The notes under the pieces were generated by a model, which was not told the origin of the DNA, made no database searches, and worked only from the letters and a program-made list of their open reading frames with translations. Positions 26,443-35,242 of a stretch of DNA of 64,000 nucleotides are shown here, piece after piece (within the stretch, counting starts at the first letter, position 1; every line of letters begins with the position of its first letter). Both the position numbers and the translations under genes were made by a program. The stretch spans positions 2,480,001-2,544,000 of the forward strand of contig NC_022663.1 in NCBI RefSeq assembly GCF_000157895.3, read 5' to 3'. This DNA is from Mycobacterium kansasii ATCC 12478. Lineage in GTDB: Bacteria; Actinomycetota; Actinomycetes; Mycobacteriales; Mycobacteriaceae.

Positions 26443-26556
26443 GCCTGAAATTCTACGAACAGCCACCGACAACAATCGCCGTCATGTGACCACTGAAACC
26501 ACAGTGACACAAGGGATTACGGGACCACGGCCGCGCCGTCATCGAGCGCGTACGCC

Positions 26557-26994
26557 CTAGTCGGCGGCCTTACCCGAGTGCATCTTCAACGCGGCGTCGA
26601 CGTTGGCCTTCTTGTCCTCGTCGGCTCCCTTGGCCGCGGCCTTCTTACGCCTTGCCACGACGGTGTCAACCGCCCCATTGAACGCAGAACCCAGCGGAAA
26701 CCCGAGATAGTGGGTGAGGAAGACGGCCATCTCCTTCAGTTCGGTCTCGGTGAGCTCTGCGTTGAGCAGCGCGGCGTTGATCTGGATTTCGGCCAGGTCG
26801 CGATTCCCGATCGCGGTCACCGCGGTCAACGTCATGATCCGCTTGTCGCGCATCGACAAGCCCGGCCGTGTCCAGACGGTGCCGAACAGGTGATCGACGG
26901 TGAGGTCGAAGTACGCGTCGCCCTCGATGTTGGGCATCTCCCAGCCGTAGACCTCGTTCATCTTGTCCAGGCCCTTGCGGCGCAACTCGTCCAT
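26557..26994 (-). CDS. Carboxymuconolactone decarboxylase-family protein (Rv0771-like)
   Basis: 145 aa small helical protein of the CMD/AhpD-like fold. The segment TVWTRPGLSMRDKRIMTLTAVTAIG and a later AELTETELKEMAVFLTHYLGFP match gamma-carboxymuconolactone decarboxylases. The peroxidatic CxxC of AhpD is absent, so a decarboxylase or unknown role is likelier. ATG 26994 has GAGGAG five bases upstream; a GTG one codon earlier overlaps the preceding stop. Last gene of the aldA operon. Confidence 0.88.
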   Translation of the reverse strand: MDELRRKGLDKMNEVYGWEMPNIEGDAYFDLTVDHLFGTVWTRPGLSMRDKRIMTLTAVTAIGNRDLAEIQINAALLNAELTETELKEMAVFLTHYLGFPLGSAFNGAVDTVVARRKKAAAKGADEDKKANVDAALKMHSGKAAD

Positions 26995-27866
26995 CACGAC
27001 TCCTCAGCTAGATCGGGGTGCGGCACCCCGAGGCCGGCGGCCAACCGCTCCAATGCCAGCTTGGCCAACGGCAATTCAACCGATAGCGACTCCCCCAACG
27101 CCAGTGCCAGGCTCAGGTCCTTCTCCCCGAGTGCCCGGGTGTGCTCCAGCAGCGGACGCAGCGGGTCGTCGGGTTTCATCGCGGCCGTGGTCTCCCGGAA
27201 CATGATGGCTCCGGGACCACCGGTCAGGGCATCGCTGTGGCGCACCACTTTGGCGAGCGACCGCAGGCTCAAACCGCTTGCCTCGGCCAGCTTTTCGGCC
27301 TCGGCAGCCGCCGCGTAGGACACGAATGTCAGCATGTTGCGGGCCAGTTTCATCCGGGTACCGGCGCCTGGTTCGCCGGCGTGGATCACCAGCGACGCCC
27401 ACCGGCGAAACGGCTCCTTGATCCGCTGGAACGTCTCGTCGTCGGCGCCCACCATGGTGGCCAATTTGCCTTCGGCCGCTGCCCCTGCGCCGCCGCTGAC
27501 CGGGGCGTCCACAACGTGGACGCCCTGCGGCTCGAGTTGTCGCGCTAGCTCGACGGCGGTGGTGTCGCTGATGGTGGAGTGAATCGCAATGATGGTGCCG
27601 GTCTTGGCGTTCGCGGCCAGCCCGTCGTCGCCGGTGATCACGCTGCGCACCTGAGCGTCGTCGAGCACCGTCACGCTGATGATGTCGGCGCCGGCAACCT
27701 CGGCGACGCTCGCCGCCGCTGTGGCGCCACCCTCGACGAACGGCTCCATGGCTTCGGCCCGTACATCGAAGACCGTCAGCCCGCCCGGCCAGTCGAGGTA
27801 ACGCTTGGCCATTGGTGCACCCTGGTTGCCCAGGCCGATGTATCCGAGGCGGGGTGGCGCGGTCAT
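26994..27866 (-). CDS. 3-hydroxyisobutyrate dehydrogenase-family NAD(P) oxidoreductase (Rv0770-like)
   Basis: 290 aa. The N-terminal Rossmann motif GYIGLGNQGAPMAKR is followed by VVDAPVSGGAGAAAEGKLATMVGG-like substrate-binding sequence. The catalytic Lys lies in GAGTRMKLARNMLTF (the G-x3-K-x2-N-N motif, with Arg-Asn instead of Asn-Asn). Oxidises a beta-hydroxyacid; the substrate is unknown. The ATG at 27866 overlaps the preceding SDR stop (ATGA) and its own stop overlaps the next gene, so it lies in a tightly coupled operon. Confidence 0.9.
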   Translation of the reverse strand: MTAPPRLGYIGLGNQGAPMAKRYLDWPGGLTVFDVRAEAMEPFVEGGATAAASVAEVAGADIISVTVLDDAQVRSVITGDDGLAANAKTGTIIAIHSTISDTTAVELARQLEPQGVHVVDAPVSGGAGAAAEGKLATMVGADDETFQRIKEPFRRWASLVIHAGEPGAGTRMKLARNMLTFVSYAAAAEAEKLAEASGLSLRSLAKVVRHSDALTGGPGAIMFRETTAAMKPDDPLRPLLEHTRALGEKDLSLALALGESLSVELPLAKLALERLAAGLGVPHPDLAEES

Positions 27867-28615
27867 GATCGGATGACCTGCCCGCCATCGACATTGAAAA
27901 TCTGTCCGGTGATCCAGGACGCCTGGTCGCTGAGCAGGAACAGGCACATTCCCACCAGATCCTCGGGAGTCCCCATGCGAGACAACGGGATTTGTTTGAC
28001 CATGTCCTTGACCAGCTCGCCGGGCGTCACGGTTCGGGTGGCCTCGGTGTCGATCGGCCCGGGCGCGATCGCGTTGATCCGGATCTTCATTCCGCCCAGC
28101 TCCCGAGCGAGCTGTTGGGTGAGCCCGTTGACCCCGACCTTGGCTAGGCCGTAGAAGTTCGAGTACAGCCAGGCCGCGGTGGACGACTGGTTGACGATGG
28201 CGCCGCCGCCCCGCTTGGCCATGTGCCTGTATACCGCGCGGGTGCACACCAGCGCACCGTCATGGTTGACGCTCATGAACTTCCGGTAGTAGTCCCACGG
28301 CACAGTCAGCAGCAGGTCCAGCTTCATGCCGCCGTAGATCGCGGCGTTGTTCACCAGATAGTCGACGCCGCCGAATTCGCTGACGGTGCGCTGGGCCATG
28401 TCCTTGGCCGATTCCTCGTCCGAAACATCAACGGCCACCGGGATTGCGGTTCCGCCGTCGGCAGCGATCTGCTTGGCGACTGCCTCGGCGGTGCCGGTGT
28501 TGATGTCGGCGACCACCACGGACGCGCCTTCGCGCGCCAGCGCTTCGGCGTAGGCCCGGCCGATACCCTGCCCAGCCCCGGTGACAATGGCCACCTTGTC
28601 GTCGAATTGACCCAC
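27863..28615 (-). CDS. Short-chain dehydrogenase/reductase (Rv0769-like)
   Basis: 250 aa classical SDR: TGAGQGIGRAYAEAL cofactor loop, NNAA motif, catalytic Ser in VNQSSTAAW, YxxxK in FYGLAKVG (Tyr at the usual place) and the closing GQIFNVDGGQ. Predicted to oxidise a secondary alcohol with NAD. The GTG at 28615 is chosen because AGGAG lies six bases upstream. aldA is 8 bases upstream. Very close in length and sequence to Rv0769. Confidence 0.92.
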   Translation of the reverse strand: MGQFDDKVAIVTGAGQGIGRAYAEALAREGASVVVADINTGTAEAVAKQIAADGGTAIPVAVDVSDEESAKDMAQRTVSEFGGVDYLVNNAAIYGGMKLDLLLTVPWDYYRKFMSVNHDGALVCTRAVYRHMAKRGGGAIVNQSSTAAWLYSNFYGLAKVGVNGLTQQLARELGGMKIRINAIAPGPIDTEATRTVTPGELVKDMVKQIPLSRMGTPEDLVGMCLFLLSDQASWITGQIFNVDGGQVIRS

Positions 28616-28623
28616 ACCGTCTC

Positions 28624-30093
28624 CTAATTTGCTGCCTTGGCAATGAGTTTGGCTTCCAGGTATTCCTCGAAGCCGAGCAGTCCCATTTCGCGCCCGTTGC
28701 CGGACTGCTTGTAGCCGCCGAACGGCGCGTCCGCCGAATACCACACACCACCGTTGACGTTCACGGTCCCGACCCGCAGTCGCGCGGCGATCGCGGCCGC
28801 CCGGTCCGGGTCGGCGCCGAACACCGTGCCCGACAAGCCGTAGGGCGAGTCGTTGGCGATCCGTACGGCGTCGTCGTCACCGTCGTGGGCGATCACCGTC
28901 AGCACCGGCCCGAAGATCTCCTCCCGCGCGGGCCGGGCGTCATTGGTCAGGCCCGCGATGACGGTCGGCTCGATGAAGTATCCGACATCCCGGCCCGCCG
29001 GCCGTCCGCCGCCGCAGGCGAACGTCCCACCTTCGGCGACCGCTAAGTCCAGGTAGCCCTGCACCCGATCGCGCTGACGCGCCGAAATCAACGGCCCGCA
29101 CACGGTTCCCGGGTCCTTGGGGTCGCCCGGCCTGATCGACGACATCGTTCCCGCCGCGATGGCGACGGCCTCGTCGTAGCGCGCCCGCGGCACCACCAGC
29201 CGGGTGGTGATTGCACAGCCCTGCCCGGCGTGCACAGCGGCGGTGAACGCCGAAACCGCGCACGCCCCGGCCAAATCGGCGTCCTCGAGCACGATGAACG
29301 CCGACTTGCCACCCAGCTCCAGGAATACCTTTTTGATGGTGGCCGCTGCGTCGGCCATCACGCTGCGCCCGGTCGCGGTGGAGCCGGTGAACGAAATCAT
29401 GTCCACCCGAGGGTCTTTGGCCAGCAGCGCGCCCAGGCCGTGGTCGCTGGAGGTGACGATGTTGACCACTCCGGGCGGAAAATCGGTGTGGTCGGCGATG
29501 ATCTCGCCGAGCACGGCCCCACACCACGGTGTGTCCGGCGCAGGCTTGAGTACGACGGAGTTGCCCGCGGCCAGCGCCGGCCCCAGCTTGGCCAGGTTGA
29601 TCTGGTGGGGGAAGTTCCATGGTGTGATGGCCCCGACGACGCCCACGGCCTCCCGTGCCAAGGTGCGCCGGGTCGGGATGCCCAGCGGTGCCGCCTGACC
29701 GAGATCCTGCCTCCAGGAATAGGACTCGGCGGTGTCGGCGGCAAACGCCAGGTCATTGACCGGGCCTTCCAGCTGAGCGGCGGCGGTGAGCATCCGCGGC
29801 GCACCGACTTCGGAAATGGTCAGTTCTCGTAAGTCTTCGACGTGCTCGCGCATCGCATCGCGCAGCTGACGCACGCACCGCACCCGCAACGCCGTGTTGC
29901 GTGACCAGTCGGTGTCGTCGAAGGCACGCCGCGCGGCTTCGATGGCGCGTCCCATGTCTGCCGCGTCCGCGTCGGCGGCGACGCCCAGCACTTCCTCGGT
30001 GGCCGGATTGACCGTCGGAAAGGTGCCGGCACTGCCTTCCGACAACTTCCCGTCGATGAACAACGAGCTGACTCCGTCGGCCAACAAGGCCAT
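28624..30093 (-). CDS. aldA: NAD-dependent aldehyde dehydrogenase
   Basis: 489 aa, first gene of the minus-strand operon. ALDH fold with ITPWNFPHQ, the Gly-rich cofactor loop FTGSTATGR, the general-base Glu in LELGGKSAF, the catalytic Cys in HAGQGCAITTR and a terminal EEIFGPVL motif. Oxidises an aldehyde to an acid. GGGAG lies seven bases before the ATG. It diverges from the TetR-cyp123 operon and shares the intergenic operator, so the TetR probably controls it. Corresponds to Rv0768. Confidence 0.94.
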   Translation of the reverse strand: MALLADGVSSLFIDGKLSEGSAGTFPTVNPATEEVLGVAADADAADMGRAIEAARRAFDDTDWSRNTALRVRCVRQLRDAMREHVEDLRELTISEVGAPRMLTAAAQLEGPVNDLAFAADTAESYSWRQDLGQAAPLGIPTRRTLAREAVGVVGAITPWNFPHQINLAKLGPALAAGNSVVLKPAPDTPWCGAVLGEIIADHTDFPPGVVNIVTSSDHGLGALLAKDPRVDMISFTGSTATGRSVMADAAATIKKVFLELGGKSAFIVLEDADLAGACAVSAFTAAVHAGQGCAITTRLVVPRARYDEAVAIAAGTMSSIRPGDPKDPGTVCGPLISARQRDRVQGYLDLAVAEGGTFACGGGRPAGRDVGYFIEPTVIAGLTNDARPAREEIFGPVLTVIAHDGDDDAVRIANDSPYGLSGTVFGADPDRAAAIAARLRVGTVNVNGGVWYSADAPFGGYKQSGNGREMGLLGFEEYLEAKLIAKAAN

Positions 30094-30149
30094 CTAGCGC
30101 TCCCACCTGATCGTTGATGAAGACATCCAACCCGCTGGACAACTGGGGT

Positions 30150-30161
30150 GGACAACTGTCC
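30150..30161. promoter_or_regulatory. Candidate TetR operator, copy 1 (aldA side)
   Basis: GGACA-AC-TGTCC is an inverted repeat in the aldA-tetR intergenic region. A further TGGACAACT half-site lies 13 bases to the left (30136-30144). The same GGACA-NN-TGTCC pattern recurs at 30309-30320, so it is probably the binding site of the adjacent TetR regulator, controlling aldA on this side. Confidence 0.55.
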
Positions 30162-30302
30162 GATATCTTTGCTTCGAACCATAGCTTCGCCTGTCGTAGC
30201 GGTGCAAGGGCCGGCACCGGAGACCGTCGTCGTACCGGCGCCAATATGCGGGACGAACTGGATTTTCAGCCAGCATGGTTGCCCGGCGCCACAACCGTCC
30301 GC

Positions 30303-30320
30303 TAGTTTGGACAGGTGTCC
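30303..30320 (+). promoter_or_regulatory. Leaderless promoter with TetR operator copy 2 across the start codon
   Basis: TAGTTT (30303-30308) fits the TANNNT -10 element, and six bases later lies the GTG start (30315) of the TetR gene, so the mRNA should be leaderless. GGACA-GG-TGTCC (30309-30320) covers exactly the predicted transcription start and start codon. Binding of the TetR product there would repress its own operon (tetR-cyp123-cyp51 and beyond). Confidence 0.6.
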
Positions 30321-30941
30321 AGCGATGCACTGGTGGCGGTGACGGATCGGGCCGCGCAGGCAGTCGACGACCGGCCACGCAACCGGCGCCAGGAAGAAAC
30401 GTTCCGCAAGGTGCTGGCAGCCGGCATGCAGACCTTGCGGGAGAACTCCTACACCGACCTGACGGTGCGCATGGTGGCTGCCCGCGCCAAGGTGGCTCCG
30501 GCCACCGCCTACACGTACTTCTCGTCGAAGAATCACCTGATCGCCGAGGTCTACCTCGACCTGGTCCGGCAAGTCCCCTACTTCACCGACGTCAACGTCC
30601 CGATGCCCGTCAGGGTGGATCAGGCGCTGCGGCACCTGGCGCTGGTAGTCGCCGACGAACCCGAGGTCGGCGCCGCGTGCACCACCGCGCTGCTCGGCGG
30701 TGGCGCAGACCCCGCGGTACGCGCGGCCCGCGAGCGTATCGGCGTCGAGATCCACCGGCGCATCGCGTCGGCCATTGGACCCGGCGCCGAGCCCACCACC
30801 GTATCCGCCTTGCAGATGGCGTTTTTCGGGGCGCTGGTGCAAGCCGGCAGCGGCGAGTTCACCTATCACGAGATCGCCGACCGCCTGGCCGATGCGGTGC
30901 GGCTGATCCTGGCCGGGGCCGAGAAGGCCGGTGACGCATGA
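30315..30941 (+). CDS. TetR-family regulator (Rv0767c-like)
   Basis: 208 aa. The DNA-binding domain lies at about residues 28-75 (TFRKVLAAGMQTLRENSYTDLTV...VAPATAYTYFSSK). It is followed by a helical ligand pocket with several Val/Leu/Ala helices. The GTG start lacks a Shine-Dalgarno, consistent with leaderless translation from the promoter at 30303. Its stop overlaps the cyp123 start (ATGA). Predicted to repress its own operon and aldA through the two GGACA-NN-TGTCC sites. The ligand may be a sterol or fatty-acid derivative, judging only from the operon. Confidence 0.9.
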   Translation: MSSDALVAVTDRAAQAVDDRPRNRRQEETFRKVLAAGMQTLRENSYTDLTVRMVAARAKVAPATAYTYFSSKNHLIAEVYLDLVRQVPYFTDVNVPMPVRVDQALRHLALVVADEPEVGAACTTALLGGGADPAVRAARERIGVEIHRRIASAIGPGAEPTTVSALQMAFFGALVQAGSGEFTYHEIADRLADAVRLILAGAEKAGDA

Positions 30942-32155
30942 CTATTCATACCGGCAAGTCCGACGTGGTCCTGGATCCTTACGACTACGACTTCCACGAG
31001 GATCCGTACCCGTACTACCGGCGGCTGCGTGACGAGGCCCCGCTGTACCACAACGAAGAACTCGGCTTCTGGGCGTTGTCGCGGCACCGGGACGTGCATC
31101 AGGGTTTCCGCAACAGCACCACGCTGTCCAACCGCGACGGCGTTTCACTCGATCCGGTGTCCCGCGGTCCGCATGCCGCCAAGACGATGTCATTTCTGGC
31201 CATGGACGACCCTGCACATCTGCGGTTGCGCACGCTGGTGTCAAAAGGGTTCACCCCGCGCCGGATTCGAGAGCTCGAGCCGCGGGTGACCGAGCTGGCC
31301 GTGCAGCACCTGGACACCATGCTGGACAAGGCCGCGTCCGGAACCGTCGACTACGTCGCCGAATTCGCCGGCAAGCTGCCGATGGACGTGATCTCCGAGC
31401 TGATGGGCGTGCCGGTCGCCGATCGCGACCGAATCAGGGCCATGGCCGACGGCGTCATGCACCGTGAGGACGGCGTCACCGACGTGCCGGCGTCGGCGAT
31501 CGAGGCCTCGATCAACTTGATCCTGTATTACCAGCAGATGATCGCCGAGCGTCGCGCGACGCCGGCCGACGATCTGACCTCGGCGCTGCTGGAGGCCGAG
31601 ATCGACGGCGACCGGCTCACCGACGAGGAGATCCTCGGGTTCATGTTCCTGATGGTGATCGCCGGTAACGAGACGACCACCAAACTCCTTGCCAATGCGG
31701 CATATTGGGGTCATCGGAACCCCGACCAGCTGGCGCCGGTCTACGCGGACCTGTCGCGGGTGCCGCTGTGGGTCGAGGAAACCCTGCGCTACGACACGTC
31801 CAGCCAGATCCTGGCCCGCACCGTCGTGAGCGAGCTCACGCTCTACGACACCCGGATTCCCGATGGCGACGTCGTGTTACTGCTGCCCGGGTCGGCGCAT
31901 CGCGACGAGCGGGTGTTCGACTGGCCCGACGAGTATCTGATCGGCCGGGAAATCGGTTCCAGGCTATTGAGTTTCGGCAGCGGCGCGCACTTTTGCCTGG
32001 GGGCTCATCTGGCCAGGATGGAGGCCCGGGTGGCGCTCACCGAACTGTTCAAGCGAATCCGCGGATATGAAGTCGACGAGGCCAATGCCGTCCGCGTCCA
32101 CTCCAGCAATGTCCGCGGGTTCGCCGCCCTGCCCATAGCCGTGGAGGTCCGCTGA
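30938..32155 (+). CDS. cyp123: Cytochrome P450 CYP123 family
   Basis: 405 aa P450. I-helix VIAGNETTTK, ExxR helix WVEETLRYD and haem loop FGSGAHFCLGAHLA are all intact. ATGA overlap with the upstream TetR and a TGA-ATG contact with the downstream SDR indicate one transcript. It matches Rv0766c, whose physiological substrate is not firmly known. The small [3Fe-4S] ferredoxin encoded three genes downstream is the likely electron donor. Confidence 0.93.
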   Translation: MTIHTGKSDVVLDPYDYDFHEDPYPYYRRLRDEAPLYHNEELGFWALSRHRDVHQGFRNSTTLSNRDGVSLDPVSRGPHAAKTMSFLAMDDPAHLRLRTLVSKGFTPRRIRELEPRVTELAVQHLDTMLDKAASGTVDYVAEFAGKLPMDVISELMGVPVADRDRIRAMADGVMHREDGVTDVPASAIEASINLILYYQQMIAERRATPADDLTSALLEAEIDGDRLTDEEILGFMFLMVIAGNETTTKLLANAAYWGHRNPDQLAPVYADLSRVPLWVEETLRYDTSSQILARTVVSELTLYDTRIPDGDVVLLLPGSAHRDERVFDWPDEYLIGREIGSRLLSFGSGAHFCLGAHLARMEARVALTELFKRIRGYEVDEANAVRVHSSNVRGFAALPIAVEVR

Positions 32156-32980
32156 ATGCCACGCTTTCCACCGCACCCGGACCGCAGGCCAGCGATTGTT
32201 GCCGGCGCGTCCTCGGGCATCGGCGCGGCCACCGCGATAGAGCTCGCCGCCCATGGGTTTCCAGTCGCGCTGGGTGCGCGGCGCGTGGATAAATGCCAGG
32301 AGATCGCCGAGAAGATCCAAGCCGACGGGGGCGCGGCGGTGGCGTTACCGCTCGACGTCACCGATCCCGAATCGGTCACGGATTTCGTGTGCGACGCGAC
32401 CGAAAAGCTCGGCAACATCGAGGTTCTGGTCGCCGGGGCCGGCGACACCTATTTCGGCAGGCTGCACGAAACCGACACCGAGACCTTCGAGTCACAGGTC
32501 CGGATTCACCTGATCGGGGCCAACCGCCTGGCCACGGCTGTGCTGCCGGGCATGCTGGAACGCCAGCGCGGTGACCTGATCTTCGTCGGCTCCGATGTGG
32601 CGTTGCGCCAGCGTCCGCACATGGGCGCCTACGGGGCGGCCAAGGCCGGGCTGGTGGCGATGGTGACCAACCTGCAGATGGAGCTCGAGGGCACCGGGGT
32701 GCGCGCGTCCATCGTGCACCCGGGCCCGACGAAGACGGGGATGGGCTGGAGCTTGCCCGTCGAGTCGATCGGACCGGCCCTGCAGGACTGGGCCAAATGG
32801 GGTCAGGCGCGCCACAACTATTTCCTGCGGGCCTCAGATATCGCCCGGGCCATCACGTTTGTCGCCGAGACGCCCCGGGGCGGCTTTGTGGTGAACATGG
32901 AGCTGCAGCCCGAAGCGCCGCTGGCCGCCGCCGCAGAGCGGCACCAGCTCAGGGTCGACAAGGAAGCGCTGGATTCATGA
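32156..32980 (+). CDS. Short-chain dehydrogenase (Rv0765c-like)
   Basis: 274 aa SDR. Cofactor loop AGASSGIGAATAIE (TGxxxGIG type with Ala first), VAGAGD in place of NNAG, catalytic Ser in FVGSDVA and Tyr-Lys in MGAYGAAKAG, then VHPGPTKTGMG. Starts directly after the cyp123 stop and overlaps cyp51 by four bases. In this operon it plausibly oxidises or reduces a sterol-like alcohol, but this is not shown. Confidence 0.9.
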   Translation: MPRFPPHPDRRPAIVAGASSGIGAATAIELAAHGFPVALGARRVDKCQEIAEKIQADGGAAVALPLDVTDPESVTDFVCDATEKLGNIEVLVAGAGDTYFGRLHETDTETFESQVRIHLIGANRLATAVLPGMLERQRGDLIFVGSDVALRQRPHMGAYGAAKAGLVAMVTNLQMELEGTGVRASIVHPGPTKTGMGWSLPVESIGPALQDWAKWGQARHNYFLRASDIARAITFVAETPRGGFVVNMELQPEAPLAAAAERHQLRVDKEALDS

Positions 32981-34332
32981 CCACAGCCATCGTGCCGCGA
33001 GTGTCCGGCGGCCAGGACGAACACGGGCATCTCGAAGAGTTCCGGACCGACCCGATCGGCCTGATGCAGCGGGTGCGCGACGAGTGCGGCGACGTGGGGT
33101 GGTTCCAGCTGGCGGACAAGCACGTCGTCCTGCTCTCCGGGGCCAAGGCCAACGAGTTCTTCTTCCGGTCTTCCGACGAGGAGCTGGACCAGGCGCAGGC
33201 CTATCCGTTCATGACGCCGATCTTCGGAAAGGGGGTGGTGTTCGACGCCAGCCCCGAGCGCCGCAAGGAGATGTTGCACAACTCGGCGCTGCGCGGTGAG
33301 CACATGAAGGGCCATGCCGCGACGATCGAACGCGAAGTGCACCGGATGATCGAGAACTGGTGCGACGAAGGCGAAATCGACCTGCTGGACTTCTTCGCCG
33401 AGTTGACCATCTACACCTCGACCTCGTGCCTGATCGGCACCAAGTTCCGCAACCAGCTCGACTCACGATTCGCACACTTCTATCACGAACTCGAGCGCGG
33501 CACCGACCCGCTGTGCTACGTCGACCCGTATCTGCCGATCGACAGCTTCCGCAGACGCGACGAAGCCCGAAAAGGGTTGGTGGCTTTGGTTCAAGAGATC
33601 ATGCACCAGCGGATCGCCAACCCGCCCATCGACAAACGCGACCGCGACATGCTCGACGTGCTGGTTTCGATCCGCGACGAGGCCGGCCACCCGCGGTTCT
33701 CCGCCGACGAGATCACCGGCATGTTCATATCGTTGATGTTCGCCGGGCACCACACCAGTTCGGGCACCTCGGCGTGGACGCTGATCGAACTGCTGCGCCA
33801 TCCGGACGCCTACGCCGAGGTGATCGCCGAGCTCGACGAGCTCTACGCAGACGGGCAGCCGGTGAGTTTCCATGCGCTGCGCCAGATTCCGCATTTGGAG
33901 AACGTGCTGAAGGAGACGCTGCGGCTACACCCGCCGCTGATCATTCTGATGCGGGTGGCCAAGGGCGAGTTCGAGGTCGAGGGCTACCCGATACACGAAG
34001 GCGAACTGGTGGCGGCCTCACCGGCGATCTCGAACCGGATTCCCGAAGACTTCCCCGATCCCGACGACTTCGTGCCGCAGCGTTACGACGAGCCGCGCCA
34101 AGAGGATTTGATCAACCGATGGACGTGGATTCCGTTCGGCGCCGGCCGGCATCGCTGCGTGGGCGCGGCGTTCGCCACCATGCAGATCAAGGCGATTTTC
34201 TCGGTGTTGTTGCGCGAGTATGAATTCGAGATGGCGCAGCCGCCCGACAGCTACCGCAACGACCACTCCAAGATGGTGGTGCAGTTGGCGCGGCCGGCCA
34301 CCGTGCGCTACCGCCGCAGAAGAAGCGGCTGA
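32977..34332 (+). CDS. cyp51: Sterol 14-alpha-demethylase CYP51
   Basis: 451 aa, the same length as the M. tuberculosis enzyme. CYP51 signatures: YPFMTPIFGKGVVFDA in the B'/C region, the I-helix MFAGHHTSSGTSAW with the diagnostic His-Thr pair, the ETLRLHPPL ExxR segment and the haem loop FGAGRHRCVGAAFA. Removes the 14-alpha-methyl group of sterols. Mycobacteria lack sterol synthesis, so its natural substrate is debated. ATG 32977 overlaps the SDR stop (ATGA); the open frame upstream is only SDR shadow. The ferredoxin follows after two bases. Confidence 0.96.
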   Translation: MTTAIVPRVSGGQDEHGHLEEFRTDPIGLMQRVRDECGDVGWFQLADKHVVLLSGAKANEFFFRSSDEELDQAQAYPFMTPIFGKGVVFDASPERRKEMLHNSALRGEHMKGHAATIEREVHRMIENWCDEGEIDLLDFFAELTIYTSTSCLIGTKFRNQLDSRFAHFYHELERGTDPLCYVDPYLPIDSFRRRDEARKGLVALVQEIMHQRIANPPIDKRDRDMLDVLVSIRDEAGHPRFSADEITGMFISLMFAGHHTSSGTSAWTLIELLRHPDAYAEVIAELDELYADGQPVSFHALRQIPHLENVLKETLRLHPPLIILMRVAKGEFEVEGYPIHEGELVAASPAISNRIPEDFPDPDDFVPQRYDEPRQEDLINRWTWIPFGAGRHRCVGAAFATMQIKAIFSVLLREYEFEMAQPPDSYRNDHSKMVVQLARPATVRYRRRRSG

Positions 34333-34334
34333 CC

Positions 34335-34538
34335 ATGGCTTACCGGATCGAGGCCGACCCGGATTTGTGTCAGGGCCACGCGATGTGCGAACTGGAGGCG
34401 CCCGACTATTTCCGGGTGCCCAAGCGAGGCAAGGTCGAGATCGTCGACGCGCAGCCGCCCGAGGAGGCGCGCCCGGAAATCGAGCGAGCGGTCCGATCAT
34501 GCCCCACGCAAGCTCTTTTCATCAAACAACAGGACTGA
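34335..34538 (+). CDS. [3Fe-4S] ferredoxin, redox partner of CYP51
   Basis: 67 aa. Three cluster cysteines: Cys12 and Cys18 in CQGHAMC and the Cys of SCPTQAL near residue 56. The middle position that would make a 4Fe cluster is His (CQGH), as in other P450-partner 3Fe ferredoxins. Two bases after cyp51; the M. tuberculosis counterpart (Rv0763c) supplies electrons to CYP51. Confidence 0.93.
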   Translation: MAYRIEADPDLCQGHAMCELEAPDYFRVPKRGKVEIVDAQPPEEARPEIERAVRSCPTQALFIKQQD

Positions 34539-34554
34539 CAGAGGGCTGGTGAAA

Positions 34555-35100
34555 ATGGTGTCTTTCGAACGCGCCGAACTCGACGAGTGGGTGCAGTCGT
34601 GGCTGCGGGCCAACGAGGACTGCGAAAAAGCGGGCGACTGGACGCCGCTGGCCGGCTTCTACGCCGCCGATGCCACCTATGGCTGGAATATCGGCCCCAA
34701 GGAAGACGTGATGTGCGTCGGGATCGACGAGATCCGCGACATCGCGCTCGGCCTGGAGATGCAGGGCCTGCAGGATTGGCAGTATCCCTACCAGAAGGTC
34801 ATCGTCGACGACCGCCAGGGCGAGATCGTCGGGTTCTGGAAGCAGGTCGTCGTCGACGCCGACGGCGGACGGCAGGAGGTCTACGGAATCGGCGGCAGCT
34901 GGTTTCGGCTCAACGCGGACAAACTCATCGAGTGGCAGCGGGATTTCTTCGACTTCGGGCACGTCTCGGCGCTCTACATGCAGCTAATGAAGAACGGAGA
35001 ATTGTCGGAGGGCATGCGCAAACGGATCGACCGGGGCCTGTCAGGCGAAAAGATGCCCGGGTATTACCCACTGGGCCAGGCTCCGGTACCGCTGTGGTGA
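34555..35100 (+). CDS. SnoaL/NTF2-like conserved protein (Rv0762c-like)
   Basis: 181 aa. Starts as an NTF2-like fold: ERAELDEWVQSWLRANEDCEKAGDWTPLAGFYAADATYGW (34561-34685), the helix-then-strand pattern of SnoaL/ketosteroid-isomerase proteins, with a C-terminal helical extension ending PLGQAPVPLW. ATG 34555 gives the M. tuberculosis length; a GTG two codons earlier, closer to GAGGG, is an alternative. Function unknown; co-occurrence with cyp51 suggests handling of a bulky lipid. Confidence 0.82.
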   Translation: MVSFERAELDEWVQSWLRANEDCEKAGDWTPLAGFYAADATYGWNIGPKEDVMCVGIDEIRDIALGLEMQGLQDWQYPYQKVIVDDRQGEIVGFWKQVVVDADGGRQEVYGIGGSWFRLNADKLIEWQRDFFDFGHVSALYMQLMKNGELSEGMRKRIDRGLSGEKMPGYYPLGQAPVPLW

Positions 35101-35242
35101 GCCGCCCGCCGGGACCCAACCAAGCATTTGTTTTGTTTGGCGCGCTATGCTGGCGCCACCGGGGGTGCCCTGTGGTACTCGTCACCACCGATGCTCGGCA
35201 CGATGGGGCCGGGCAGTCTCAATTCAACGGCGAAATGAGGTC

